Positions 26,800-35,813 of a DNA stretch of 64,000 nt are shown piece after piece. The notes beneath the pieces were generated by a model, which saw nothing but the letters and a program-made list of their open reading frames with translations, was not told where the DNA came from and searched no databases. The first letter of the stretch is position 1, and the number at the start of each line of letters is the position of its first letter. Source of the DNA: Ferroplasma sp. (GTDB taxonomy: Archaea > Thermoplasmatota > Thermoplasmata > Thermoplasmatales > Thermoplasmataceae); assembly GCF_031200575.1 (NCBI RefSeq), contig NZ_CP133597.1:1240001-1304000 (forward strand), in the 5' to 3' direction. The translations under genes were made by a program, and so were the position numbers.

Positions 26800-27930
26800 T
26801 TATTCCTGGTGTACCAGGTTACCCTCACCGAATACCATTGTTGGGTAGGCACCCATTTCAAAGGGATCCTTATTCCAAACAGAGAAGGAAGCAAGCTTTC
26901 CATTTTCTACTGTGCCCAGATCATCAAGCCCCAGTATCTGTGCTGGCCTTGATGATACATATGAAATGCACTGTTCCTTAGTGGCACCGAACCTCATGAA
27001 ATGGCGGGTTGTCAGGAAGAGGTTTCTCTGGAGTATAACTGGATGGTCGGAAATCAATGCAAACCTGACTCCTGATTTCTGGACATATTCCACATTCCTC
27101 CATGATTCGTGTTTCAGCTCCACCTTATATGGATGCGAATCCAGGGGACCGTATACCAGTGATAGGTCTCTTTTCCTGATTTCCTGGAAGATTTCCTTGC
27201 TATGAAAATCCATTCCGTGGTTTATTATTGGTTTTATTCCAAACTGGTCCACAAGTGACATAAGGAAAAGTGCATCATCCTCCTTATGCAGATGGCACAT
27301 TATCCTGTATTCTCCCTTTATAAGTTTAGTCAGGAACTCTGTTTTTGGATCAATTTCATCTATAGTCTTCTTTCCTTTCTCCATAAGGTTTAGAGATTTC
27401 TGCGCCAGAATGAAGTTTTCCCTTATTATCGCGGCAACACCCATTCTTGTGGTTGGCCTTGTGCCCTTCCATTCTGTGGTGCTTCTGGGATTGTACCCCA
27501 GGGCCATTTTAACCCCGATATCCCTCACAAAAGCATCCTTTCTATTTTTAAAGAAATTCCTGATAAGGGACCCCATGCCACCAATAATGTTTCCACTCCC
27601 AGGGAGAACAACAGAATAGAGTACGTTATTTTCTACAGATTCTGTAAATGCATGATCATCCATATAAACTCCATCAATTGCCCTGCCAAGGGGTATCATG
27701 GAATCCAGCCTGTCATTAGCCTCACTCTCTGACCCCGGTTCACCTGCCCTGTCAAGGCCTATATGGCTATGTGGGTCTATAAATGCCGGTGTAACTATGC
27801 CCTCACCAATAATTTCGCAATCCGGTTTACTGCCGCTTATCTCGGCTATTCTATCTCCAGTAAAGCATACGTAAACGTTCTTCTGCACCCCAATTCCATC
27901 GTAAAGTATACTGGCCTTTATAGCTTTCAT
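26800..27930 (-). CDS. Amidohydrolase-superfamily protein (imidazolonepropionase-like)
   Basis: A 376-aa metal-dependent hydrolase. N-terminal beta-sandwich (KASILYDGIGVQKN), first metal pair in FIDPHSHIGLD (HxH), later ligands in MCHLHKEDDALF and IINHGMDFHS (His) and ISDHPVILQR (Asp). The C-terminal segment returns to the beta-sandwich (LGTVENGKLASFSVWNKDPFEMG). The family opens cyclic amides or removes amino groups. The motif VKMALGYNPRSTTEWKG is typical of an archaeal and bacterial group close to imidazolonepropionase, whose true substrate is mostly unknown. It is consistent with amino-acid degradation but not proof of it. Confidence 0.87.
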   Translation of the reverse strand: MKAIKASILYDGIGVQKNVYVCFTGDRIAEISGSKPDCEIIGEGIVTPAFIDPHSHIGLDRAGEPGSESEANDRLDSMIPLGRAIDGVYMDDHAFTESVENNVLYSVVLPGSGNIIGGMGSLIRNFFKNRKDAFVRDIGVKMALGYNPRSTTEWKGTRPTTRMGVAAIIRENFILAQKSLNLMEKGKKTIDEIDPKTEFLTKLIKGEYRIMCHLHKEDDALFLMSLVDQFGIKPIINHGMDFHSKEIFQEIRKRDLSLVYGPLDSHPYKVELKHESWRNVEYVQKSGVRFALISDHPVILQRNLFLTTRHFMRFGATKEQCISYVSSRPAQILGLDDLGTVENGKLASFSVWNKDPFEMGAYPTMVFGEGNLVHQE

Positions 27931-28053
27931 AAAGCCACAGTCATGTATTCAATTTAAATTTAACTTTAGGAATAGGGCCATGGAAAACATTTATCGAGGT
28001 AGAATGAGGCAAGTGCATAGAAATGTTATAATTAAAGGGAAGCATTAAGCCTT

Positions 28054-28242
28054 ATGATTTGCGAGGATCTCGGGTATATGATACTTTACAGCAGATCGGG
28101 GCTTTCCAGGACACTGACCCATGAGGAAACCGTAGAACTCTGCCACAAAGCACAGGATGCGGGAATGGAGCTTCCCAAATATATAATGAAAGAGATGATG
28201 CATGATTTGAAACTTATAAAATTCAGATATGAAAACGAATAA
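28054..28242 (+). CDS. Small protein, unknown function
   Basis: A 62-aa protein that I do not recognise. It is charged and helical (SRTLTHEETVELCHKAQDAG, then PKYIMKEMMHDLKLIKFRYE). It has a TATA-like GTTATAATTA at about 28024-28033, some 25 bases before the ATG, which argues for a real leaderless gene. It lies between two minus-strand genes and runs toward the CoA-transferase, ending five bases before that gene's stop. The composition would suit a small regulator or adaptor, but no DNA-binding motif is certain. Confidence 0.5.
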   Translation: MICEDLGYMILYSRSGLSRTLTHEETVELCHKAQDAGMELPKYIMKEMMHDLKLIKFRYENE

Positions 28243-28247
28243 ATATT

Positions 28248-29447
28248 TTAACTATTATCAGTCATTCTTTTGAATATGATATTTTTTGCATACAGTTTCT
28301 GTACTTCTTCCATAGTATATCCTGCACCGGCAAGGATTTCCTCATTTTTATTTCCCAGCCAGGGTGGCGGCAACCTTATAGTCCCAGGAGTATCTGATAG
28401 CTTCAATGGTGTTCCAGGTATAGTTATATTTCCATTATCTGTATGCATATTAAGAATCATTTTCCTGAATTTTATCTGGTCATAGTTTACTGCATCGCTT
28501 ACCCTATTGACCGGTGCGCATGGTATACCTGCCTCAGAAAGAGTTTTATAGATATCAGCAGTTGTCCTGTTCTCCAGAAGTTCATTGATTTTAGACTCCA
28601 GCATTGCCCTGTGCCCAACCCTATCTACGTTAGTCCTGAACTCTGGTACTGTAATAAGTGATGGGTCCAGAACATTGCAGAATTTTTCCCAGAGCTTTTC
28701 TGTGCCAACGGTAATAACAATATAACCATCTCTGGTGCTGAATGCCTGGTAAGGAGCTATGCTGGAATGGGCTGATCCCAGTTTCTCTGGGTTTTTCCCT
28801 GTGGATAGATATGCTGTAAGCTGGTGTGTCAGAACCAGAAAATTTGAATCAAGCATGGATAAATCAATATACTGCCCCCTTCCAGTATCCTTCCTGCTGT
28901 ATAGCGCGGCCAGTACTGATATGGCTGCAAATAGTGCAGTGGTTATGTCCGCTATGGGCACACCGAATTTTACCGGAGGAGAACCGGGGTTTCCAGTTAT
29001 GCCCAGAAGCCCACTTATGGCGAGTATAACCAGGTCGTATCCCGGAAGGTCTTTCATAGGCCCTGTCTGGCCAAAACCTGAAATGCTGCAGTAAATCAAT
29101 TTACCGTTCAGCTTCATTGCCTCCTCACGTGAGAACCCAAGTTTTTCCATTACCCCTGGCCTGAAATTTTCAACCAGGACATCGGATGTTTTTATAAGCC
29201 TTCTCAGAATTTCCTTCCCATCAGGTTTTTTAAGGTCAATGGATATGCTCTTTTTATTCCTGTTCGTGCTCATGAAATATGAGGATATCCCTCCCATATA
29301 CGGTGGAGCCCATGACCTTGTCTGGTCCCCTTCAGGGGGCTCGACCTTTATGATTTCAGCACCAAGGTCCCCCAGGATCATTGTTGCAAATGGCCCTGAC
29401 ATTGCCTGCGTCAAATCAAGTACTTTTATTCCATCCAGTGCACCCAT
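28248..29447 (-). CDS. Class III CoA-transferase (CaiB/BaiF family)
   Basis: A 399-aa family III CoA-transferase. Start motif GIKVLDLTQAMSGPFATMILGDLGAEIIKVEPPEGD, then SYFMSTNRNKKSISIDLKKPDG, and the catalytic aspartate in IDLSMLDSNFLVL. Members move CoA between carboxylic acids through an acyl-aspartyl anhydride. It may activate an organic acid for the 3-hydroxyacyl-CoA dehydrogenase branch nearby, which is an inference. Length is as expected (390-410). Confidence 0.94.
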   Translation of the reverse strand: MGALDGIKVLDLTQAMSGPFATMILGDLGAEIIKVEPPEGDQTRSWAPPYMGGISSYFMSTNRNKKSISIDLKKPDGKEILRRLIKTSDVLVENFRPGVMEKLGFSREEAMKLNGKLIYCSISGFGQTGPMKDLPGYDLVILAISGLLGITGNPGSPPVKFGVPIADITTALFAAISVLAALYSRKDTGRGQYIDLSMLDSNFLVLTHQLTAYLSTGKNPEKLGSAHSSIAPYQAFSTRDGYIVITVGTEKLWEKFCNVLDPSLITVPEFRTNVDRVGHRAMLESKINELLENRTTADIYKTLSEAGIPCAPVNRVSDAVNYDQIKFRKMILNMHTDNGNITIPGTPLKLSDTPGTIRLPPPWLGNKNEEILAGAGYTMEEVQKLYAKNIIFKRMTDNS

Positions 29448-29532
29448 GTTTAATGAACTTTTTAAGCTATTTACATTTTCGTATTATCCAGAGTTACGGT
29501 AATGTTTATTAAAGGGTTGATAATATTTCTAT

Positions 29533-30072
29533 ATGGATGAAAAATTTATAGTATTCGGAACAGGCTGCTTCTGGTGCAGCGAGGCTATATTCAAATTGAT
29601 CAACGGTGTCACAGATGTTGTCCCAGGATATGCGGGAGGGCATACAGAAAACCCCACCTATAGGCAGGTATGTACTGATAAAACCGGACATGCAGAGGTG
29701 GTAAAAGTTTCATACAATCCTGAAGTAATAAGCCTGAATGAAATTCTTGATTTATTCATGGCAGCACATGACCCTACATCACTGAACAGGCAGGGAAATG
29801 ACATAGGCACACAGTACCGCTCTATTATATTTTATAATACCCCTGAGGAGGAGAAAACCATAAAGGACTATATTGCAAAGAAACAGAAGGACTACAAAAA
29901 GCCTATTGTAACTGAAGTAAAGAAATTTGAACATTTCTATGAGGCAGAGGATTATCATCATAACTACTTTGCAAACAATCCTTCCAACCCTTACTGCTCC
30001 ATGGTTATAAAACCGGAAGTCAATGATTTTATTATGAAACATGGGAATGTTTTGAAAACCGTAAAACACTAG
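29533..30072 (+). CDS. msrA: Peptide methionine sulfoxide reductase MsrA
   Basis: A 179-aa MsrA, which reduces methionine-S-sulfoxide in proteins. The active site GTGCFWCSEAIF has catalytic Cys12 and a second Cys15. Other conserved blocks: VVPGYAGGHTENPTYRQVCTDKTGHAEVV, FMAAHDPTSLNRQGNDIGTQYRS and EAEDYHHNYFANNP. Length is normal. A TATA-like AATATTTCTATATG precedes the ATG closely. It protects proteins from oxidative damage, which is strong in metal-rich acid habitats. Convergent with the next gene, overlapping stops by four bases. Confidence 0.97.
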   Translation: MDEKFIVFGTGCFWCSEAIFKLINGVTDVVPGYAGGHTENPTYRQVCTDKTGHAEVVKVSYNPEVISLNEILDLFMAAHDPTSLNRQGNDIGTQYRSIIFYNTPEEEKTIKDYIAKKQKDYKKPIVTEVKKFEHFYEAEDYHHNYFANNPSNPYCSMVIKPEVNDFIMKHGNVLKTVKH

Positions 30073-30398
30073 AATGGCGTTGAGGGAAACTGGGCTTTAA
30101 CATTATATTTTTTGTTTTTTAACTCCTCGACTATCCTATTTACTTTCTGTTTATCGATTCCGAGGTTCTGTGAAAACGATATATCTACTATTTTTTTACC
30201 TGTATTTACTATAATTATGCCAGCATTGGCGTCATCCTTTCCAACCCCTTCACTTTGTCCGTATTTATCTATGAACTTATTGATATTGTCCAGATAATTA
30301 TTAAGATCGTCAAGGCTTTCGTTTAATTTGCCCAGGGGAACGCACATGGTTGTGGACCTGAGGCTATGCCTTATGTTATATGCAACACAGTTTGCCAT
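30069..30398 (-). CDS. Small protein, unknown function
   Basis: A 109-aa soluble protein that I do not recognise. The N-terminal part has a Cys (MANCVAYNIRHSLRS) and a coiled-coil-like helix (KLNESLDDLNNYLDNINKFIDKYG). The C-terminal half reads AGIIIVNTGKKIVDISFSQNLGIDKQKVNRIVEELKNKKY, an alpha/beta unit with a possible small HTH. The frame is full-length and has typical codon use. An AT-rich 247-base region lies upstream. The stop overlaps msrA's stop. Confidence 0.6.
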   Translation of the reverse strand: MANCVAYNIRHSLRSTTMCVPLGKLNESLDDLNNYLDNINKFIDKYGQSEGVGKDDANAGIIIVNTGKKIVDISFSQNLGIDKQKVNRIVEELKNKKYNVKAQFPSTPF

Positions 30399-30645
30399 GG
30401 AAGTTTATAATTTCAATAAATATAAGACTATAGATTTCAAAATATATCCATGATAAGCTATATAAATCCTGAATATTTTGATTGAATATCAATTATATGA
30501 CCATTAGAAATACTTTATAATTTCATTATATGATTGCTTTAATAAGAATTTTTATATGTATTTTTACTATAGAATTTTCTATTTATCTGACAATTATTTT
30601 GAAAATTTTGAATAAAAGTTAAATATAAATACATGTTATATTTTT
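30399..30645. promoter_or_regulatory. Very AT-rich intergenic promoter region
   Basis: A 247-base divergent region with no reading frame of note. The last 40 bases contain a TATA-like GTTAAATATAAATACATG (30617-30634) placed about 20-28 bases before the solute-binding protein start. Repeated sequence words are present (TTATAATTTCA near 30407 and again near 30510), and ATTGA-ATA-TCAAT forms a small dyad near 30482-30494. Confidence 0.45.
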
Positions 30646-32649
30646 ATGAAGAATAGTATAAAAGTTGTAATAGTAGTCATAGTGGCTATTATTCTGATCG
30701 GAACAGCATTTTTGGTGTTATACCATCCGACAGAACAGTTCACTGATACAGCTCAGACGGCAGCCCCGGAGCAATTGGATCCGGCAACAGGTTTCTTTAC
30801 AACTAATGGACCTCTATTCTCAGCGGTGTTTAATACTTTAGTTGAGTTCAACGGAAGCTCAACAAGCGTTGTCCCTGTTTTAGCCAACCATGTTTATAAT
30901 CCAAATGACAAAAACTATACTTTTGATATAAGGCCATATGCAAACTTCAGCAATGGACAGCAGTTGAATGCGTCCTCAGTATGGTTTTCATTTGAGCGTG
31001 GAATAATAATGGGCCAGGGACCATATTCATCCGATTATTCAGGAATACTTTTCAACTCAACCTGCTACGGGAATACAAGCATAGGAATAGCCCTTCCCAA
31101 TGGAACAATACCTGCACTGGAATCAGCAGGCTATAAAATAACAGGCAATATGTCCCAGCAGTACAAGACAGCAGCCATGGATCTTGATAATATACTGTCC
31201 CACTTCAATTACAATGCAACTGAAATGAAGGTAATGACATATAAAGGTCAGGCACTTGTTGTTAATTCAAATGACAATGTGTCAATAAACACCATGGTGC
31301 CTTATTCCTATTTATTGCAGGATATAGCAGGGTGGTGGGGAGACATAGTGGAGCCCAGCTACGTGGATGCACACGGCGGGGTTACATACAATTCTCCAAA
31401 CTCATACCTTGATGCAAACGGCGTAATAGGATCAGGTCCATACATAATATCAAGCGTGGGAAAGGGTTTCTCAACCATAGTGCTGAAGGCAAACCCCAAC
31501 TACTGGGTGGATGGCCATAACAGCAGCGTACCTGCAATAGCACAGCCAGCACACATAAAGACAGTGGTAATAAAGTACGGCTTATCTCATGCTGACAGGC
31601 TGGAAGACTTCGACAGAGGAATATCACAGATATCCACAATAGCCCCAACATCATTCAAGCAGATGATAGATGGTTACCACATAAAGGCTGATAGGAATTC
31701 ATCATTGGTACAGACTTCTCCTGAAATAGGAGTGTTTTATATATCTATGGATATGGCTGATCTTTATACTAATAATACACATTTCATGGAAGCACTTTAC
31801 GATGCACTGAACTACTCAGCGGAGTTGAAAGTATATGACAATAACTACAACGGTACTCCGGAAGCCTATGAGGAATTGGGCCCATTATCACCAGTATATG
31901 GAACAGCATACTACAACCCCAATCATTATCCTCTGCCTACACAGAATTTGAATGGTGCCATAAAGAATTTAACTATAGCAGGTAAAGAGATGAATTTTCA
32001 CGTTACACTTCCCAATGGTAGCAAAATAGGTGCTACGAATAAGGGCAGTATAGATCTTAGTTCACATAAATTTGTGTTAACAGGTATTTCACCTCTGACA
32101 ACCGTAGAAACGTCTGAACTTACAATTGCAGTGGATTCATTCTCTGATATAGGTCTAACGTTTACAACAACTGCCGTAACCGAGTCGAATGCAAATACAT
32201 GGACTAATGCGACAGTTACACCGCAATTTACAGATTTGGCATGGCTTCCAGATTATCCGGATCCAATAGGTCAGCAATTAATATCCGTTTATGATGTCTC
32301 AGATGGTGGGGCATTCGGAGGTAACGATGCATGGGTAGATAATGAGACACTACAGGGAATATTTACTAATCTGGATTTTGAGAATGTTACTGTGCAGGAA
32401 AAAGCGATGTATAACGTACAGAACCTTACATACAACCAGTATGCATATATGTGGCTACCAGTTCCAAACAATATATGGTTCGTGGCACCTGATGTACATG
32501 GATTTGTGTATAACACTATTATATCGGCTTATTTCTATAATCTTATGACCGTGAGTGGAAAACTGACAAGCTCTATAGGATTTATGAGTATATACGCATT
32601 TGTAGCTAATATGGATATGGCTATAATAAATATAGCACCAAAATTTTAA
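30646..32649 (+). CDS. ABC transporter family-5 solute-binding protein (peptide type), orphan
   Basis: A 667-aa extracytoplasmic binding protein. Residues 1-26 form a membrane anchor or signal (VVIVVIVAIILIGTAFLVLY). Family-5 hallmarks follow: AAPEQLDPATGFFTTNGPLFSAVFNTLVEFN, YTFDIRPYANFSNGQQLNASSVWFSFER, and VIGSGPYIISSVGKG then ANPNYW; the second lobe includes DLAWLPDYPDPIGQQL. Many N-x-S/T sequons fit an extracellular, glycosylated protein. The family delivers peptides, nickel or sugars to ABC permeases. No permease or ATPase gene adjoins it, so it is an orphan in this window. The C-terminus (GFMSIYAFVANMDMAIINIAPKF) lacks the second membrane anchor seen in many archaeal homologues. Confidence 0.88.
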   Translation: MKNSIKVVIVVIVAIILIGTAFLVLYHPTEQFTDTAQTAAPEQLDPATGFFTTNGPLFSAVFNTLVEFNGSSTSVVPVLANHVYNPNDKNYTFDIRPYANFSNGQQLNASSVWFSFERGIIMGQGPYSSDYSGILFNSTCYGNTSIGIALPNGTIPALESAGYKITGNMSQQYKTAAMDLDNILSHFNYNATEMKVMTYKGQALVVNSNDNVSINTMVPYSYLLQDIAGWWGDIVEPSYVDAHGGVTYNSPNSYLDANGVIGSGPYIISSVGKGFSTIVLKANPNYWVDGHNSSVPAIAQPAHIKTVVIKYGLSHADRLEDFDRGISQISTIAPTSFKQMIDGYHIKADRNSSLVQTSPEIGVFYISMDMADLYTNNTHFMEALYDALNYSAELKVYDNNYNGTPEAYEELGPLSPVYGTAYYNPNHYPLPTQNLNGAIKNLTIAGKEMNFHVTLPNGSKIGATNKGSIDLSSHKFVLTGISPLTTVETSELTIAVDSFSDIGLTFTTTAVTESNANTWTNATVTPQFTDLAWLPDYPDPIGQQLISVYDVSDGGAFGGNDAWVDNETLQGIFTNLDFENVTVQEKAMYNVQNLTYNQYAYMWLPVPNNIWFVAPDVHGFVYNTIISAYFYNLMTVSGKLTSSIGFMSIYAFVANMDMAIINIAPKF

Positions 32650-32827
32650 AATGATTTTTATAATAATTTTATTTTTGAGTGTTGAGGTTATTCTACAAAC
32701 AACTTATATGCAAATAAACTACGAAAAACACCATAAATATTTTTCGACTGCTTTTCAATTATTTATAATATCTTTGTTGCCATGTTGGCACAGCAATCTT
32801 AATTAACCATTTTGTCAATCTGCTTAT

Positions 32828-34864
32828 ATGGATTACAGGGATAGGTATGTACAGGGAAAGGGTAAGTATATAGATGATTTGCATTTCGATGACATGCTTT
32901 ATATGAATGTTGTAAGAAGCCCATACGGCAGGGCAAAGATAAGGAATGTGAAGGGGGGGTTGAATGCATCTGAACTCAAACTTTTCTACAAATCATCCAT
33001 GGGCGAAATGGCATCTCTGGGCGGATCGTCTAATTCTGTTTATCTCGAGCCCGTATTTGCAATAGACCGTGTAAACTATGAGGGACAGGCAGTTGCTGCT
33101 GTTTTCGGTAAAACGAGGTATGAGGCTGAGGATTTATTGAGCACGGTATCTGTTGAGTATGAGCCGCTGGATGCTGTTTCAAGCATAGAATCAGGGCTGA
33201 AAAGTGGGCCAATTCACGAGGGCACAAAGGACAATGTACTTGCAAAGTCAGAACTGGGAGAAGATTTCGACGATAACGATGTGGATTTTGATCTTACACT
33301 TGAAGACGAATTTTTCAATGAAAGGATAATCGCAAATTCCATGGAGACAAGGGGATGCATAGCCATATATAAGGATTCCATGCTTACATTTTATGTTTCC
33401 ACACAGTCCGTGCAGTCAGTCAAGGGTGGGCTGGCACAGGCATTAAAGTTGAAGCCTGAACAGGTCAGGGTAATACAGGCAGATACAGGCGGTGCGTTTG
33501 GTGTTAAGGGTTCCTTCTATCCTGAATATGTTATGGCAGCTTACGCCTCCATGAAGTATGGAAAACCGGTTAAATGGATTGAAACCAGGACAGAACATCT
33601 TCAGGCTGCATACCCGGGAAGGGGTGCAAAGGCCAAAATTAAAATTTATGCCAGGAACGACGGGAAAATAACCGGAATAAAGGGAGATGTGTATGTGGAC
33701 GCCGGGGCATATGATGCAGGCACCGGAAGTTTTGCCTCCAGGTTCATAGCCTACCAGATAACAGGGCCGTATCATATCGAAAAGGCATATATGAGGGCGT
33801 TTTCGGTTCTGACCAACAAGGCTCCCATGGGGCCGTACCGTGGTGCAGGTAGGCCGGAGGCTGCATTTTTCATGGAAAGAATGATGGACCTTCTTGCGGA
33901 CAGGCTGCAGATGGACATATCAGAAGTAAGGCTTGTAAATGCATCCACAGAGCCATTTACATCCCCAACAGGATTAACAATAACTGAGCCCACAAGGCCG
34001 TTCCTTGAGAAGGCACTGGAGGCAGTAAATTACAGAAAGGTATCCATGGAGGAAAAAACAGGACTGGCATTCTTTGTCCTTATACCGGCATCAAGGCCCG
34101 GCGAGAGTGCCAGAATAGATGTATCAGATGGAAAGGTCGTAGCACAGCTCGGCGGTAATGTGCATGGTCAGGGTCATGAATTATTTGTTAAGGATATTCT
34201 GGGAAACTCACTTCAGGTGGAGCAGGATCTTATTTCACTGTCAAATGGAGATACATCACTTATGGAAAGTGGTGTGGGTTCCTGGGGAAGCAGAACTGCA
34301 ATAGCAGGTGCATCTGCCCTTGCTGCTGTGGCAGAAAAAATCAAACAGCAGGTTATAGATAAGTATGGAAAATATAGCCCTGAAAAACTTCTATCAGGCA
34401 ATTACAGCGCCTTTGAATTCCTGAATATCGACTACGATGTAAATTCAGTAAATTTCAATATGATCACCGCTGAAAGGGATTCTAACAATACAGTAAGAAT
34501 GAAAGACTGGTATTCATATTACGATCTTGGCCACGTGCTGAGCCCTGTAAACGTTGTTGCTCAGATAACTGGTGGTACCCTTGAAGGAGTTGGCCAGATG
34601 TTTTCTGAATCTCTTAGGTACTCTGAAGAGGGCCAGCTAATGACCACAAGTATAACAGATGCAGGAGTGCTTGCGGCAGATTATGCACCGAATCTTCATA
34701 TAAAATGGGTTGAGAATGGATCACCCGCACCGGACAGGGCAAAAGGGCTCGGAGAGGCACCTACAATAGGCACGCCGGCTGCACTTGCAAGGGCCATAGA
34801 ACTGGTAACTAGGAACAGGGTCAAAAATACCCCAATAAAACTTGAAGACCTGGCAAAATTATAA
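32828..34864 (+). CDS. Molybdenum hydroxylase large subunit (aldehyde/xanthine oxidase, CoxL-like)
   Basis: A 678-aa subunit that binds molybdopterin and oxidises aldehydes or related substrates. N-terminal a/b-hammerhead: GKGKYIDDLHFDDMLYMNVVRSPYGRAKI. Molybdenum domain: QADTGGAFGVKGSFYPEYV, APMGPYRGAGRPEAAFFMERM, GGNVHGQGHE, GSWGSRTAIAGA, and the catalytic glutamate in KGLGEAPTIGTPAA. It lacks the CO-dehydrogenase VAYRCSFR loop, so an aldehyde oxidoreductase is likely. It is about 90-110 residues shorter than usual, mainly in the middle (about residues 400-430). No FAD (CoxM) or 2Fe-2S (CoxS) subunit is near. Thermoplasmatales oxidise glyceraldehyde in non-phosphorylative sugar breakdown with such enzymes, and sugar genes follow. 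Confidence 0.9.
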   Translation: MDYRDRYVQGKGKYIDDLHFDDMLYMNVVRSPYGRAKIRNVKGGLNASELKLFYKSSMGEMASLGGSSNSVYLEPVFAIDRVNYEGQAVAAVFGKTRYEAEDLLSTVSVEYEPLDAVSSIESGLKSGPIHEGTKDNVLAKSELGEDFDDNDVDFDLTLEDEFFNERIIANSMETRGCIAIYKDSMLTFYVSTQSVQSVKGGLAQALKLKPEQVRVIQADTGGAFGVKGSFYPEYVMAAYASMKYGKPVKWIETRTEHLQAAYPGRGAKAKIKIYARNDGKITGIKGDVYVDAGAYDAGTGSFASRFIAYQITGPYHIEKAYMRAFSVLTNKAPMGPYRGAGRPEAAFFMERMMDLLADRLQMDISEVRLVNASTEPFTSPTGLTITEPTRPFLEKALEAVNYRKVSMEEKTGLAFFVLIPASRPGESARIDVSDGKVVAQLGGNVHGQGHELFVKDILGNSLQVEQDLISLSNGDTSLMESGVGSWGSRTAIAGASALAAVAEKIKQQVIDKYGKYSPEKLLSGNYSAFEFLNIDYDVNSVNFNMITAERDSNNTVRMKDWYSYYDLGHVLSPVNVVAQITGGTLEGVGQMFSESLRYSEEGQLMTTSITDAGVLAADYAPNLHIKWVENGSPAPDRAKGLGEAPTIGTPAALARAIELVTRNRVKNTPIKLEDLAKL

Positions 34865-34941
34865 AAGTTTTATTCCATTACGATTTTCCTGCTTAAAGAT
34901 TGCAGGACATAAATTTATTTTATATCCCGGCATTATATTTT

Positions 34942-35748
34942 ATGATACTGGAAAATGGAAAAACTAAATGTAGCCTTAACCCAATGGGTGCATATCTTGA
35001 AGAATTATATATTGATGGCAAATCCATAATAAGAAAAAGTCCAGACAGGCATGTAACCCATGGTGGGGCGGCTGTGCTGTTTCCATTCGGGAACAGAATA
35101 AGAAACGCAGATTATTATTATGGTGGATTAGAATACCGGTTGCCAGAAAATGATGGCAGGAATAGTATCCACGGCCTGGTCAGGGATAGGCTTTTTAACT
35201 ACATCTCGGGAAAGTATTATATGGAATTTTATACCTATTTCAGAAGTAAATCATATCCTGGCATTGCCTGGATAGGTGTCAGGTATGAAATTCAGGAAAA
35301 TGAATTCAGAACATTATTCACTGTGAAATCAATTTTAAGGACAATTCCAGTTGAGATTGGATTCCATCCATACTTTACAGTTGATGGAGAATATTCAATA
35401 GATTATACAGGCAGTGCCATGGAACTTGAATATAGGGATGGCTACTTCCCTGATGGGAATTATTTTCCTGTAAATCTAAAACAAACCCATATGAGCAAAT
35501 TGAAACTTGACAATGCCTTCATGATTGATTCTGACATTATCCTCAGTGATGAAAGCCATAGGGTTTTAATAAAACGTAAAAACATGCCCTTTGCTGTAAT
35601 ATACAACGGTGAATATGCCGGGGGAAATGCCGTTGCCATAGAACCTATGACCGGGGCTCCTGATGTTTACCATAACGGAATCGGCCTGATAAACCTTGAA
35701 AAGGGAAAAACCTTTCAGTGTTCATACTCTATTTCTTTACTAGAATAA
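34942..35748 (+). CDS. Aldose 1-epimerase (mutarotase)-family protein
   Basis: A 268-aa galactose-mutarotase-fold protein. Seen: LNPMGAYLEELYIDGKSIIR, VLFPFGNRIRNADYYYGG, NDGRNSIHGLVRD (His), IGFHPYFTVDG (the second catalytic His), and AIEPMTGAPDVYHNG with the Glu region. It interconverts the anomers of aldoses so that dehydrogenases can use them. I chose ATG at 34942 because a TATA-like AATTTATTTTATATCC (34912-34927) ends about 15-25 bases before it; the frame extends to TTG at 34900, which would put the start before the promoter. It precedes the SDR dehydrogenase and the sugar porter. Confidence 0.9.
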   Translation: MILENGKTKCSLNPMGAYLEELYIDGKSIIRKSPDRHVTHGGAAVLFPFGNRIRNADYYYGGLEYRLPENDGRNSIHGLVRDRLFNYISGKYYMEFYTYFRSKSYPGIAWIGVRYEIQENEFRTLFTVKSILRTIPVEIGFHPYFTVDGEYSIDYTGSAMELEYRDGYFPDGNYFPVNLKQTHMSKLKLDNAFMIDSDIILSDESHRVLIKRKNMPFAVIYNGEYAGGNAVAIEPMTGAPDVYHNGIGLINLEKGKTFQCSYSISLLE

Positions 35749-35813
35749 TTTTAACCAGATTTTTATCTATTACATATATTTATTACTAATAATCACATTA
35801 TTTTTTGATAGAC

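Noticed and set aside
34900-34941. TTG start for the mutarotase
   Set aside because: It lies before the TATA-like box; family homology begins after ATG 34942.
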